Of a stretch of DNA of 64,000 nt, positions 34,137-49,302 are shown piece by piece. Numbering within the stretch: position 1 is the stretch's first letter; the number at the start of each line of letters is the position of its first letter. This DNA comes from Halichondria panicea. Its lineage: Eukaryota > Porifera > Demospongiae > Suberitida > Halichondriidae. Made by a program: the position numbers and the translations under genes. The notes under the pieces were generated by a model. That model saw only the letters and a list, made by a program, of their open reading frames with translations, was not told the origin of the DNA and searched no databases. Location of the stretch: contig NC_087378.1 in NCBI RefSeq assembly GCF_963675165.1, positions 1,077,001 to 1,141,000 on the forward strand, read 5' to 3'.

Positions 34137-37100
34137 ATGTCTGAAACTGCTGGAGGTCAGTGGAGGTTGTTTGTAATGTGTTTTATTCTATTCCCTAGCT
34201 ATTGCATGCCATCTTGAAATATTAGTGAGCTAGAGACAAAGATAAATACTGGGATGCTTGCATTTGAGACAATGTGCACCTTTATAAGACGCCACCTTTA
34301 GATCAAGCTTCTCATATCTATAAAGCTGGTGTATAAATATACAGCGGTTGCAGTGTGGCTGTTACGTATAGTAAAACCCATTGTAAAGTATACTTAGAAT
34401 GATACTGTTTGCATAATCATTATGTACGTGTGTCAGTGTGCACTCTGTGTTTCGTACAGGTGGAGAGGGGGAAGTCCCGTGGTGCTTCTCGCAGGTGAAG
34501 GGCACCATTGAGGATGAAGTTGCTGATGGTATGTGGTAGTCACCGCTATGAGATCCTATGTACTTGATTACATTTCATAAGTATAGAGAGGGATTGTGCA
34601 TTTTAGAGACTAAGTATTTCATTAATCTGAGCACCTTTTGATGATCTTAATGCATACATAGCCGTATCATAACCTTTAATAGTCCCTGTAGCACCTTGTG
34701 TAGTCTGATGTTGTCGCCCCAGTATATGTGTGAGTCTAGATAAATCCAAACTAAGTGTGAGATGACACGTCTAAACAAACAATTCTGCCATGTCTTAATA
34801 TAGCGGATAGGGGGCTTTGGTTCGGATTGCTGAGGCGTATTTGGAATGTGAGTTCCTTAAATTCCAATCCCCACAGCTGCTTGTTAATTGTATCACTAGT
34901 TGGATAATTAACCGAGGAATAGTTGCCTATTTATAGATCGCTTCGGTGTCCCTACACACCAGAGAGATTTCCCACTCAAATCAAGGCAGGGGCTTGGTTG
35001 ACTGAGCAGCAAATTGTAGCCAAGTTGGGACTTGATCCTGAAAGAGTTGTTGGCAGCTTAAGGGAAATGTTTGCTTGATGATTGTTAAGTTTATGTATTC
35101 CTCCCCTCCCTACAGCTGATATTATATCAACGGTGGAGTTCAATCACGATGGAGAGTTTCTGGCCACTGGCGACAAGGGAGGGAGGGTGGTCATCTTCCA
35201 AAGAGATGGCACCAAAATGAGAGTAAGTGGGGCGGGCAGCTTTCACTTGAGAATTTAATATAGAGCCTCTTTAATTTGCCTTCTGGATTTATTTTTAGTA
35301 ATGATAGTGTACTTTGAATTATGTTATCCCTTGAATATTGGTTGATGGAACAGGCTTAAATGTAGACACATGAAAAGTGCCAGTTCAACCCCCTATTCAA
35401 TCAACCTCCTCCAGACAATACACTTTCGTCCAGTATTTTAAATTCAGACTACAGTCCTACAGTATGAGCCTAAAAAATAGTCAAGCTAATGTCTAGTGCT
35501 GCCACTAAATTGTGTCGATGACCCTTTAGACAAGTTTCTGCATTGTCTGAATATTTCAAGCGTTTTGAGAATTACATAGAATCCGTGTATCAATGTTTCT
35601 GCAAATGAAACATATAGTTCACTTCAATGTTGCACATTCCACCCACACTCTTAATTAGTACCAGCCAATATGGATATATTTACTAAGTGTTAGATTTTGA
35701 TTAATATGTCCCTTTCTCTCATGCACAGGGTGTCAAGCCGATGGTGACCTCTCCCCCGGTGTTCCGATGTGACTACAACGTGTACAGCACGTTTCAGAGT
35801 CACGAGCCCGAGTTCGACTACCTCAAGAGTTTAGAGATTGAGGAGAAGATCAACCAGATCTGTTGGGTCAAGCAATCCGGGTCCTCTCTTTTCCTTATCA
35901 CTACCAATGGTGGGTGTAGGTTGTTTACTTTTGAGTACTGTATAGCGGTTAATTTTCGTGGGGTAAAATATTCGTGGGCAAGCTAGTCTTCACGAAATTT
36001 TCCCCCACAAAAACGTAGGTGTGATTTACCGGAATGCATGCAATGAAATTTTTTACTCCATCAAAATCACCGTATTCCGAGTTGAACGAATTTTTTACCC
36101 CACAAAAATTGCCCGCTATACAGTACCTTATTACGTCATGGGAGAAATCAATACTGCTGTGTTGTCCTACAAGAGTCCTATAACAGTATACAGACGTTAG
36201 GTTCATGTACAGCGTGATTGGGTTGCACTTGTGTAACACACCTGTTGGTATGCTTGTGGGTGTGTGGGATCACTTAGCATGAGTGGGCAGTAATTATTAT
36301 GTTGTATGAAATCACATACCCCCCATACCCATTTAGCACTAATAGGTCTGCATCAGAGGAGGTCGGACATGCATGCACGAATCACTACAAGTTCAGTGCA
36401 TTTGGCCTGGATGTTATCACGTGACCGCAATGACATCAATGCACTGAACTTGTAGTGATTCGTGCACGCATGTCGGACCTCCTCTAGGTGTGCATGTCCT
36501 GTACATGTACTTGACACTGCTACCCACTCTATTGTACATGTCACCATTAGCACTACCGTGTAGCGGGTAATTTTCGTAGGTGCAAATTTTTGTATGAACT
36601 ACCAATTTAAATATTTCGTATTTTAAATATTCATACAGCTCAGGACATTGAACCTATTGCAGTAGAATATCATTTTTGTATGATGCTCTACAATACGAAA
36701 TATCTGAAAAATTTCCACCATACAAAAATAACCCGCTATACGGTGTATGTAAGGTATACCTTATAGTAGTTGTAGCTACCTGAATTTATTTATTTTTGTC
36801 GTTTCTGTGGCTATCTATTACACAATATTTCCTCCCTGCAGACAAGACGATCAAGCTCTGGAAGATCTCCGAGCGCTGCCGCAGATACTCCAACCTAAAC
36901 ACACTCACCGATGACGGTCAAATACGCAAGGACAGGAAGGTGACAGAGCTCAAGGTCCCCGTCAAGAACATGGATGACGTCTCCATTGAGGCCATGCCTC
37001 GAAGGATATTCTCGAATGGGCACACTTATCATATCAACTCGATCTCTGTCAACAGTGACGACTGTACGTATCTATCAGCCGATGACTTGAGAGTCAACCT

Positions 37101-39448
37101 GTGGGACTTGGAGAGAACGGATCAGAGCTTCAGTATCCTACCTTTGTGTGTGGTGTGGGTGTGGTTTGTGTACTCAATTTGATGCGTTCTATAGCTACAA
37201 GAGGGTGGGGGGGGGCTCCATTTAGTGCATTTAGATTGTACCTTTTTTCGATCTAACGTCTACTAGCTGTTAGTCTGTTTTGAGCTTTATCCTGTGGGGT
37301 CTGTTGTGGGTGTTTCATGGGTCGTGTAGTTGTGGTAGCTATGTGTAGGCACTGTCTCAATTTGCACTCTCTTTGTACTAATTTGTGGTAACAGGCTCCG
37401 TGTATGTCTAGGTATGCCTGACTAGCTATGCCTCGTTGACTATGAATTAGGTATATTTGTCCAGCTCGTTAACCGATGAACTCCTCTTATGGCGTACAAA
37501 TGAAAATTCAATTTTCCCTGAAGTACATGTATACACACATGCGGTGTTCCTTAACTGAGCCCCAGACATTGTAGATATAAAGCCGGCCAACATGGAGGAG
37601 CTGACTGAGGTCATCACGTCCTCCTCCTTCCACCCCATCAAGTGCAACGAGTTTGTCTACAGCAGCAGCAAGGGAAGCATCAGATTATGTGACATGAGGG
37701 AGAAAGCACTCTGTGACAATCACGCCAAGTGTGAGTTTAGCCTGGAGATGGGGAGATCTGCTTTGAATCTGCTCACTACATGTATCTGGTTACTATCTAA
37801 GAGCAGCTTTTCATTGGTATAATTTATGTCCCAGCTAAGCAGTTGCTTGTAGCTATATATATACTTATAATACATTGGTACTCATAGATAGCCATGTATG
37901 CATTGCTTACTATCTAGGAGTACTTTTCATTTGGTATAATTATGCCCCCTTACACATGCCTAGTAAAACACTTATTTGTATGTGTGTGTTTACAGTACAC
38001 TTGCCTGTATCACGGCTCTCAATCCATTTCCTAGTATTTGAGGAGCCTGAGGATCCAAGCAGCCGATCATTCTTCTCTGAGATCATTGCCTCGATTTCTG
38101 ACGTCAAGTTCAGCCACAGTGGACGCTACGTTCTGTCCAGGGACTACCTCACTGTCAAGGTACCCCATCTCATATCATGCAATCACTTGTGAGGCTTATT
38201 TTGTAATGCTGTATAATTATTGTATACATCACATTAGTGTCAGGTAATAGGTTCCCAGATGATCGATTAGCAGAGTACATAGTGGAGTGCATATACAGTC
38301 ACTAGTACTTACGCTCATTAAGGGCTTATTAAGGCAAGTCCATATATGGCATGTTTACATGTTGTTCCTGTGTGGTTTGACCCTGTGGCCTTGGCCTTAG
38401 TCCAGCTGGGTTGATGGGCTGATGATAGTTGTAGTGAACTACAAATTAGGACTAATGACTGCTTTGTATTTCTTTGTATTTCGTGTGAATACAATTTTAG
38501 GTGGTCTGAAATGTAGTTAGTGACTTTGGCACTAAATCCCTTTGTGTTACAGATAGAGAGATTCTACTGTACTGCATACATGTAGTGTACTGGTCATGTG
38601 TAAGTGTTTGTTTAGCCTTGTACTCCCTCATAGCTAAAATGGATTCCTGCAATTCCTAATGCAGCACACTTGCTTATAATCGTAGAGAGGGCTGCATACA
38701 CATACTGGCCTTTACTTGTCTGCCCCTCTTCAGGTATGGGATGTGAACATGGAGTCCAAGCCAGTAGAGACCTACCCTGTGCACGACTACCTGAGAGGTA
38801 GGTTGTGTGCTCTCTACGAGAACGACAGCATCTTTGACCGGTTCAGATGTGGTTGGAACGGAGACGACACGTATCCTCATTAATACTGTACACACATAAC
38901 AAATGGTAGCCATACAGACCCCGTACTATCTCTATGCATACAGACCCCGTACATCCCCTTCTATACTATCTCTATGCCAATCAGTGTCACTATGCCAATT
39001 AATTGTGTTATCAGCTTTCCCCATAGCCTATTAATGTTGATCCTCATTCACGTACATGTACATTCGCATGATTCATGTTTGAGAAGTTAGCATAGCTCTG
39101 TAATGAGTGCATTGTTGTTGTGCCCAAAGCCTAAAGCCTGTATTTCCCTTGACTCTTGTGTATAGGAAACTCATCACTGGAACGTACAACAACTTCTTCC
39201 GAATCTTTGACCGGAAATCCAAAACAGACTACTGTTATGAGGCATCGCGGGACATGTCTACCCTCGGGCAAATCCTCCGCCACAAAAAAGTCACTCAGAC
39301 AACAACGAGGAAAAGAAAAGATGATGTCGGAGTAGATAGCTTGGACTTTAATAGGAAGATTCTCCACGCTGCCTGGCACCCTAGGGACAATATTTTAGCA
39401 ATTGCAGCCACCAATAATTTGTACCTCTTTCACGAACAGCAACCATGA
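34137..39448 (+). CDS. PPP2R2A: PP2A regulatory subunit B55 (WD40)
   Basis: Substrate-selecting B subunit of protein phosphatase 2A, a seven-bladed WD40 propeller. Nine exons: 34137-34155, 34460-34528, 35116-35223, 35729-35909, 36842-37132, 37566-37730, 38035-38159, 38734-38870 and 39166-39448. All phases fit, giving about 460 residues. Near-invariant family blocks are present: [110 protein letters not shown]. Which vertebrate B55 isoform is closest cannot be told; one pre-duplication gene is expected in a sponge, so the A in the symbol is nominal. The 932-bp intron 35910-36841 carries three palindromic repeats. Confidence 0.96.
35937..36124. mobile_element. MITE, ACTGTATAGCGGG terminal repeats
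   Basis: A 188-bp element whose first about 33 bases (ACTGTATAGCGGTTAATTTT, then CGTGGGGTAAAA) match the reverse complement of its last bases with few mismatches. Intron of PPP2R2. Same family as 36555-36744 and 45239-45319. No coding capacity. Confidence 0.85.
36356..36486. repeat. Long hairpin with about 47-bp arms
   Basis: The left arm (AGAGGAGGTCGGACATGCAT, then to GTTCAGTGCAT) and the right arm ending AGGTCGGACCTCCTCT-like are reverse complements with about two mismatches; the loop is about 37 bp. It lies between two TATAGCGGG-family MITEs in the PPP2R2 intron. Near-perfect arms suggest a young foldback element. Confidence 0.85.
36555..36744. mobile_element. MITE, ACCGTGTAGCGGG terminal repeats
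   Basis: A 190-bp element. The left end ACCGTGTAGCGGGTAATTTT pairs with the right end (AAAAATAACCCGCTATACGGT). The same PPP2R2 intron holds another member about 430 bp upstream. Confidence 0.85.
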
Positions 39449-40100
39449 CACATGTAGTTAGGTCTTTTCTTTTTGAAGAGTGATTAATTTATACAGAGCT
39501 AAAATTAATTGTCTTTTAGTATTAGCCAAGTGTAACATGAAATTTTTGTCCAACTTACTAGTCTACAGCTCTTTATTATATCTTTTGTTACTTTGGCTGA
39601 AGTTTTAAGTGTACGTGTGCATCTTTTCTCACGTGTACATGTCCATAGTTACTGTACTATTGTAAGATCATCTTCACACACTTTTGTGTAGTTTAATTTA
39701 CCTGAAATCTGACAGATTTTTTATGCCTTCTTTGGTGGAAGACATTTTTGAGAAAATCACCTTAGTATTAATTATAATTATACCCCCTGTGTTTTAGAAG
39801 ATGGCATCTATCATTGTTTTGTGTCACATAATTATAGTGTCTTGTTATTTATTATAAAAAATGGATTTAATATTTGAGACATTTAATATCACAATAAAAT
39901 TTTCCTACCATTATAGGACAAAAATATTGCATGGTCATGATGATAACATAAAATACATGACGTGGTAATTTCGTTGTTGCCATGCACGAGATGAATGTGG
40001 TAGATCTATAACAACATACATACATGATTATTCTAAAAGATATACAGTCTATATATAGTCCATAGCTAAAATAAGATTGGGAAGGCATTAACAGTTAAAT
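39449..40100. other. Convergent intergenic region
   Basis: 652 bp of AT-rich DNA between the stops of PPP2R2 (+) and the pseudokinase gene (-). It presumably holds their 3' UTRs. No convincing gene, repeat or structured RNA seen. Confidence 0.5.
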
Positions 40101-41783
40101 TCAGATATCAATTGATCTTCTGTGCATAATGTTTCCTAACTCGGCACTTGTCAAACTGTTGGCACGAGGGCGTTTGGGACGAACAGGTGGAGGGTTAGGC
40201 TTGTCAGAGCTCTTACTTTCCTCTGCTTCTTCAATTCTTTGATGCTGGCGGGCTAGTATGTTGGCTAAGACAGGGTCATAGTCTTTGGAACTACTTGCCC
40301 GGCGAAGTACAGCATCTTGGTAGGCATGACCATCGCTAAAAATCCCAACATTTCGTCCCACCCTTCCTCGGTTCTTTCTGTACAACACCTCGTGGGTGTC
40401 AGCCTTCACAATCTCCGGTGCGTTGGGTTGTGTGGGACTTCCGCTAACCGATCTGCTAGCGAATGGTTTTGGAGTGTGGACTGGCGTGCTTGGAGAGAGG
40501 GGGACATCGACTCCTTTTCGCAATGCCAATACTTGCTGCTCTAAAGAATCAATGCGCTTTTGACAAGCCCGTATCAGGGATTCTTTAGCTATTACATCTT
40601 GTTTCTTAGCAGCTATCTCCCTGTCCTTGGCTTTGATCAATGCTTCTTTGGCTCTGTTGCCACTTTCATGTGCTCGAATTCTAGCCTCCTTCCCCTGTAG
40701 TGCCTGCTTGTACGAATCGACCTCAAGAATTTGTGCTTGTAAGCACTCGTCTTTAGCGGTTAGATCATTTCTCAAGGGTTCCATCTGCTGTTTGAGTGCT
40801 TCAATTTCCACCTCTTTGCCTTGAATAGTGCGGTTGAGGCTATCAACAGTTTCCTTGCTCAGTGTAAGCTTCTCAAGAGCATGGTGCATATCAAGTATAT
40901 TCTCAAACTCTGGTTGAATGGGAGCAATTATCTTTTCAATTTCTCGAACAAGGGACAAAGACGTTGGTCTCAACATCGGACTATCATCAAGACATTTGAT
41001 TGCTAGTTCCTTGAAACTTTGATGACTGTCACCAGCTGGAGAGCCAATATACTTCTTTCTTCTTTGGACTTCACTAAGTTCTACATCTTCGTCACTTTTT
41101 TTAGCTTCAAGTTGAGGAATTTGTTGAAGTAGGACGTGAATGATTAGGTCGCCAAAACAGAAGATGTCACCACCGGTTGCAGGAGCTTCTTCTGGAGGTT
41201 GGTAAGCAGCATCGTCTGAGTTTGGTACTTCAGCTCCAAAGCGTACTGGGTCAGAAATCTTTGCTTGTAAGGAGGCTGTGAGCATCACATTTCTTGCATT
41301 GAGGCTACCATGTACTATTGGTGATGGTCTGGAGTGTAAATAGTGAAGCCCTTTGGAGATGCCAGAAAGAATGCAATACTTGTCATGCTTTGAAATGGAG
41401 GGATATTTTTGCAGACAGTTTTGGAGATTGAATGGGAAGTACTCGAAAATCAGAGCTGGTGGTGTTCCATCTTTGTGCAGTTGTGCTCCCAACAGCTGCA
41501 CTAAGTTGGGATGACGAATTTTGCTCAGCTGCAGACAACCGTCGATGAACTGCTTGCGAAATTCATTCTTGGCAAATAAAAACGTTTGGATGGTCTTGCT
41601 CACACACTTGGTTCCATTTAGTTTCACTATTGAGCTACTCTGGGAGTACGATCCAATGCTATTTTCCAGTTTTTCTGTTGATGGTTCCAGAGAAGAGGTA
41701 GAAATAATCAGATCTCCAAGAGAGTTGGTCCATTCTTCCACAACAGTGACTGTAGATGGTGCTGGTTCAGCAGTAGAGGCCAT
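40101..41783 (-). CDS. TKL-like pseudokinase with coiled coil
   Basis: Single-exon gene of 560 residues. Residues about 40-290 form a protein-kinase-like fold: a weak glycine loop, a candidate beta-3 lysine (CVSKTI), RHPNLVQLLGA (alpha-C/beta-4 in TKL kinases), the catalytic loop reading VHGSLNARNVML, the metal-binding motif reading ISDPVRFG, PPEEAP in the APE position and GDIFCFGDL. The HRD aspartate is Ser and DFG is SDP, so catalysis is unlikely; a pseudokinase is predicted. Residues about 300-430 are a charged coiled coil with repeated KEAxIxAKxxEI patterns. The C-terminus has a proline-rich basic SH3-ligand-like PPPVRPKRP. Likely a cytosolic scaffold. Sponges are known to have expanded TKL-type kinases. 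Lack of introns, unlike all neighbours, hints at a retrocopy origin. Confidence 0.8.
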   Translation of the reverse strand: MASTAEPAPSTVTVVEEWTNSLGDLIISTSSLEPSTEKLENSIGSYSQSSSIVKLNGTKCVSKTIQTFLFAKNEFRKQFIDGCLQLSKIRHPNLVQLLGAQLHKDGTPPALIFEYFPFNLQNCLQKYPSISKHDKYCILSGISKGLHYLHSRPSPIVHGSLNARNVMLTASLQAKISDPVRFGAEVPNSDDAAYQPPEEAPATGGDIFCFGDLIIHVLLQQIPQLEAKKSDEDVELSEVQRRKKYIGSPAGDSHQSFKELAIKCLDDSPMLRPTSLSLVREIEKIIAPIQPEFENILDMHHALEKLTLSKETVDSLNRTIQGKEVEIEALKQQMEPLRNDLTAKDECLQAQILEVDSYKQALQGKEARIRAHESGNRAKEALIKAKDREIAAKKQDVIAKESLIRACQKRIDSLEQQVLALRKGVDVPLSPSTPVHTPKPFASRSVSGSPTQPNAPEIVKADTHEVLYRKNRGRVGRNVGIFSDGHAYQDAVLRRASSSKDYDPVLANILARQHQRIEEAEESKSSDKPNPPPVRPKRPRANSLTSAELGNIMHRRSIDI

Positions 41784-42036
41784 AGCTTGCTCTTGCTTTT
41801 AACAAAGAACTTTGAGCCGAGTATGTTTTGGCTTGTTTCTAGTTCTGTAATCTGCTTGTACATGGAATGTTGTGGGCTTAATGTGTGTGTACATTCCAAA
41901 CTCAATAAACCGTTGAGATCACCCACACAAACATGCAACCTCTAATTTCCTAATATTTGATGACAACAGTTGCTAAGTAGTCTCATATAAATCACAAGTC
42001 AGACACAAGAACACAAACATCACATGGCGAGTGTAA
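41784..42036. other. Spacer between pseudokinase gene and TEX261
   Basis: 253 bp between the 3' end of TEX261 and the ATG of the pseudokinase gene on the same strand. No distinctive element recognised. It must hold the pseudokinase promoter. Confidence 0.4.
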
Positions 42037-43942
42037 TCATATACTCTTGGAACTTTTACTAGGAGATAAATTGTTCAGTTTGCTAGCCAAAAAGTCCATT
42101 AACGCTGGCAACATACTTCTCCTTGATCTACGACTAGAGCCATCTGTAGAAATAGAATAAAACAGTGAATAAAGACATGCTTGCAGTTTTACTGGAGTTT
42201 GCAGAATCTTTAAAACACACCAGTAAAAGCGTTGAGCGTTACACGTTCCTTATATGGAATAATTATGTGTGTACACTGTGGTCTGTTTTTACTACAAGCA
42301 TTGTCTATAATTATAAGGAACCACAGTGCTCAACACTTTTTTATTCATGTGTTGCAAAGATTCTGCAAACTCCAACATTGTCAGAGCTATTAAATGGCTT
42401 TTTATTACGTGATGCATGATCAATCAACAGTGAAGAGAGTAGGAAGTGGAAGGTAATGACATGTACGTACAGACTAGAAACTATCGCCTAAAAATTAACA
42501 AGTGGAGAAAAATATATAGAGTGCATGACTCCTGCTAGTATGTAGTAGCTCCACCAAGAAAACCAAATGGTCTGACTCCTCCACACACGATAGTATCTAT
42601 TGTACTCACCGGGAGAGCCCACTGACACAGGAAGCACCATGTCATTAGCAGAGAGAGATATGAAGAAACTGAATGGAACCATCCACAGGCACAGGAAGAA
42701 AAAGGCAAGTACCTGTGAAATGAAAAAATCATCTTGACACAATCACAACAGGCTTAGAGGTACAATCTGTGGATGTCAAATACAGGCTCAGTAGGTTGTA
42801 TGATCGCTGCTCAATTACATGAGTGTCAATGTGATTCCTTTCAATTGGGACCAAATCCACCCAGTATGCCCCACCCCCCCCCCCACACTGACTACTCTAT
42901 ATTTTCCATCACTTACCTCTTGAAAGATGTGCCAATGGTCGGCAAAGTATTGAAATGCCAAGATGTGTGCAACGATCAGAAGTACTGCAAGGAAGACAAT
43001 AGCATTTTTCACACAGTCACACACACACCATTATACTTTTGCAGAAACCCTTATAAAACAGAAACCTCATAAAACAACTGGGCCTTGGCAACCACACCTC
43101 TCCCCCACACCTCATTATCGCACATGTGTACAGTGATACCACTACCATACATGCACTCACATGTCCCTCCTACAAAGCCGGGGGAGAGTAGGGAGATGAC
43201 GGGGAAGGTGGTGAGGAGGGAGCCATAGAGAAGGTGAGTGAGGAGACCAACAACGACTAGTCCCCAGGGGAAGCCATCAAACACCAACAGTCCAATGTAG
43301 AGCACAATGACAAACTGAGGGAGGGTGGGGTAGTGTGTTTAGAATAGTGAAGTGTGCATATAGACAATACGATTATACAGACTATACATTTATAGTCTAT
43401 ACCAAGGGCGTATAAAGAGAAGAGGGCATGCAACTACAATCTATCGTATTATAAATGGGCGGGGGCGTATGTCTAAAAATTGTAAAGAATTTATTGCACG
43501 TGCACTTTATACTCTATTCCCTAGTGGGCGGTTGGCTAAATATAGCATATCCTGCTGACTCATCAATAATATGACGCACACACAGTATACATTGTGAGTT
43601 GCATGCCCTCTTCTCTTCATACGCCCTTATCTTATACTAAATAACAGGAGTGCATGTAGTCTATGTGCAAGTGATAAAATCGGGAGCTTACCACAAGTAG
43701 GTATGTAATGATCTTCTTTGCAACTATAGAGTATTCTTCAATTATTTCAGCCAGATAATACAGACCTGCAGCTGTGAATGGGGTGACACATGTAGTTGTT
43801 GGGCATGGGCAGCTTATAAAGTACACAGTCTAGAGCTAGAATGATGCACAGAGATTAATGGCTAGTACACCTTACCTAAGGAGAAGACTACAAACACAAC
43901 TTGAGCAAGAAGAGCTGCCCAACTTATCAGCCACAGGAACAT
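42037..43942 (-). CDS. TEX261: TEX261 / SVP26 COPII cargo adaptor
   Basis: Small multi-pass membrane protein of the early secretory pathway; the yeast orthologue Svp26 helps load cargo into COPII vesicles. Six exons: 43942-43876, 43771-43692, 43314-43161, 42984-42917, 42712-42610 and 42143-42037, all in phase, about 192 residues (human about 196). Diagnostic blocks: AAGLYYLAEIIEEYS (human AAGLYYLAELIEEYT), LLTTFPVISLLSP, HILAFQYFADHWHIFQE, LCLWMVPFSFFISLSAND. Four to five hydrophobic segments. The C-terminus is short, basic and Ser-rich (RRSRRSM ... SPSKSSKSI). Two introns carry MITE-like elements (42186-42395 and 43404-43628). Confidence 0.94.
42186..42395. repeat. Foldback repeat with about 60-bp imperfect arms
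   Basis: The left arm from GGAGTTTGCAGAATCTTT (42191) to TTCCTTAT and the right arm (ATAAGGAACC to AAAGATTCTGCAAACTCC) are reverse complements with several mismatches, separated by about 70 bp. It lies in the last intron of TEX261. No open frame of its own is credible. Confidence 0.8.
43404..43628. mobile_element. MITE with 32-bp terminal inverted repeats
   Basis: The left end AAGGGCGTATAAAGAGAAGA, then GGGCATGCAACT, pairs with the right end ending CTTCATACGCCCTT with one mismatch. Same family as 16937-17130, but the interior is unrelated. Located in a TEX261 intron. Confidence 0.88.
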
Positions 43943-44109
43943 CTTCTTTATTTAATATTTCAATATAACGCTTTTTGACGTTAATTAGGAAAACAACCTT
44001 CAATTCTTTATAGCCTTCATTAGTCACATGTGAAACTACACAGTCATGCGCACTAGAATACACAGTAATAGAGGAGATCATAGCATCTATGGTACATGGT
44101 GGAGGTATC

Positions 44110-44360
44110 ATTTATGTATATAGTAGAGGACACATGTGATGTCACTACTTGTACTCCTCATAGTATGATCTACGGTAGAGGACAGTACTCCTCATTATGG
44201 TAGAGGACATTACTCCATAGCATGACCTATGGTAGATGATCTATGGTAGAGAACTCTACTCCTCAGAGCATGTCATAGCATGATCTATGGTATGGTAGAG
44301 GACACCACTCCATAGCATGACCTATGGTAGAAGACAGTATTTCTCATAGCAAGCATGATC
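44110..44360. repeat. Degenerate tandem repeat, TATGGTAGAGGACA units
   Basis: About seven imperfect repeats of a 25-40-bp motif built from CATAGCATGATCTATGGTAG and AGGACACTACTCC. It lies between the divergent TEX261 and haem-oxygenase-fold genes, immediately upstream of the latter's TATA box, so it may supply repeated regulatory sites. Confidence 0.75.
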
Positions 44361-44378
44361 TATCTGCTAAAAGTAGAG

Positions 44379-44388
44379 TATATAAAAG
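44379..44388 (+). promoter_or_regulatory. TATA box of the haem-oxygenase-fold gene
   Basis: TATATAAAAG lies 53 bp before the ATG at 44441, a normal distance for a core promoter with a very short 5' UTR. It is a textbook match by sequence; use is inferred. Confidence 0.6.
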
Positions 44389-44440
44389 TTGATAGGCAGA
44401 TAGCTAGTACACGTACAATAAAATAGACAAGAGTTCCAAG

Positions 44441-45512
44441 ATGAGATTCTATAACCCTCTTATGATCATTCTGATTGTGCTAGCTACAGAAGCTGCATCA
44501 CTCAAATTTTCATCCGTTATCTCTTCAATTACTGAAAAGAGAGGCAAACTATTGTCGGGCCACAACTTTCTCGAAGCCCTAGCTGACACTTCTCTCACAG
44601 AGCACAAACGAATGTCTTTTTTCCCCTACTTGACACATTTTGCAATGACTTTCTCCGATGTAATGGATTCATGGATTTATTTCGAGGACCCACAAACTGA
44701 GCTCGAACAGCGCATCAATACAATGGTTATTGAAGATAATTTTCATTACAACTTCTTTTTAAACGACATGGACACAGTTTCCAGCTATACCATTGACAGA
44801 TTCGGTTCGTATTCTGCAGTCATGCGTCATCTTTGGGGAGATGAGAGTAAAAGCTTTCAACAACTCTCATACACATGGATTCTGTATGTAAAAAGTTCGA
44901 TGATCCCATAGTTACTCTGACAACCCTCGAAGCTATGGAGTCTGTATTTGAATTAACTTTTAAATATATTGAAAAAGGTGGCATCAAAAACTATTCGTAT
45001 TTCGGAGACACACACATGGAACTAGAGTTAAATCACACACAGACAAACTGGTTCAAAGAAGGGTCAGAAGTCAGTCCTTTAGAAGACCTGGATATCACTG
45101 CCACTCAGATGAATCAAGCCACAGAAGCTGCCGAGCAAATATTACAAGGGTATGTACGAGCAACAATGCTGTGAAAGCAGATTTCATTTTTGTAGAATAG
45201 CAGCCTTTTACAGCATGCATGCATGCATGTAATATTAAGGGTATAAAATGTTCGCGGTACATGCTTAATCAGCAAAAACCGCGAACATTTATACCTTCAA
45301 AATATACCCGCTATACGGTAGTCACATAATAGATTTGTTTTCTCAGGTTCAACTCCGTATTTGATGCCATGTACAATCTAATGATGGCTGAAGACAGTAT
45401 CAAGCCGGAGAAGTACGTGGTAATAGGCCACCCTCCATTAAATGGCTTCCCGGAAGATCATCCCAACAGGAAAAAGTCAGACAAAACTGAACTATATAGC
45501 TGTTATAGTTAA
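44441..45512 (+). CDS. Secreted haem-oxygenase-fold (iron redox-like) protein, frameshifted
   Basis: Exon 1 is 44441-45149 and exon 2 is 45347-45512. The product starts with a signal peptide (MRFYNPLMIILIVLATEAAS) and reads as an all-helical domain resembling the iron-containing redox enzyme / haem-oxygenase-like fold: HNFLEAL, HFAMTFSDVMDSW, a DNFHYNFFL helix, then LEAMESVFELTFKYI and HMELELNHTQ with possible metal-ligand Glu/His. The frame open from 44441 stops at about 44910, and coding continues in another frame from 44875. The two meet at an A5 run (44890-44894). A one-base difference in this run, real or from assembly, is the simplest reading, since coding character is good on both sides. 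The end PEDHPNRKKSDKTELYSCYS is polar. Enzymatic function is not established; the family call is moderate. Confidence 0.6.
45239..45319. repeat. Short TATAGCGGG-family element
   Basis: An internal hairpin (GGTATAAAATGTTCGCGGT against ACCGCGAACATTTATACC) is followed by the family right end AATATACCCGCTATACGGTA. Located in the single intron of the haem-oxygenase-fold gene. Confidence 0.75.
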
Positions 45513-45623
45513 ATTTTTAGCAAACGCAAACTCTGAATTTGATGCATTTAAGTGTAACATATAATTATACAATCATGTATATATAATTATGTGATTCATT
45601 AAAGAGCCTAAAGTTGTTATAAG

Positions 45624-49302
<3,679 letters not shown>

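Noticed and set aside
34800-34900. Possible tRNA-derived repeat in a PPP2R2 intron
   Set aside because: GGTTCGG-like text is present but no A and B boxes or cloverleaf could be assembled by eye.
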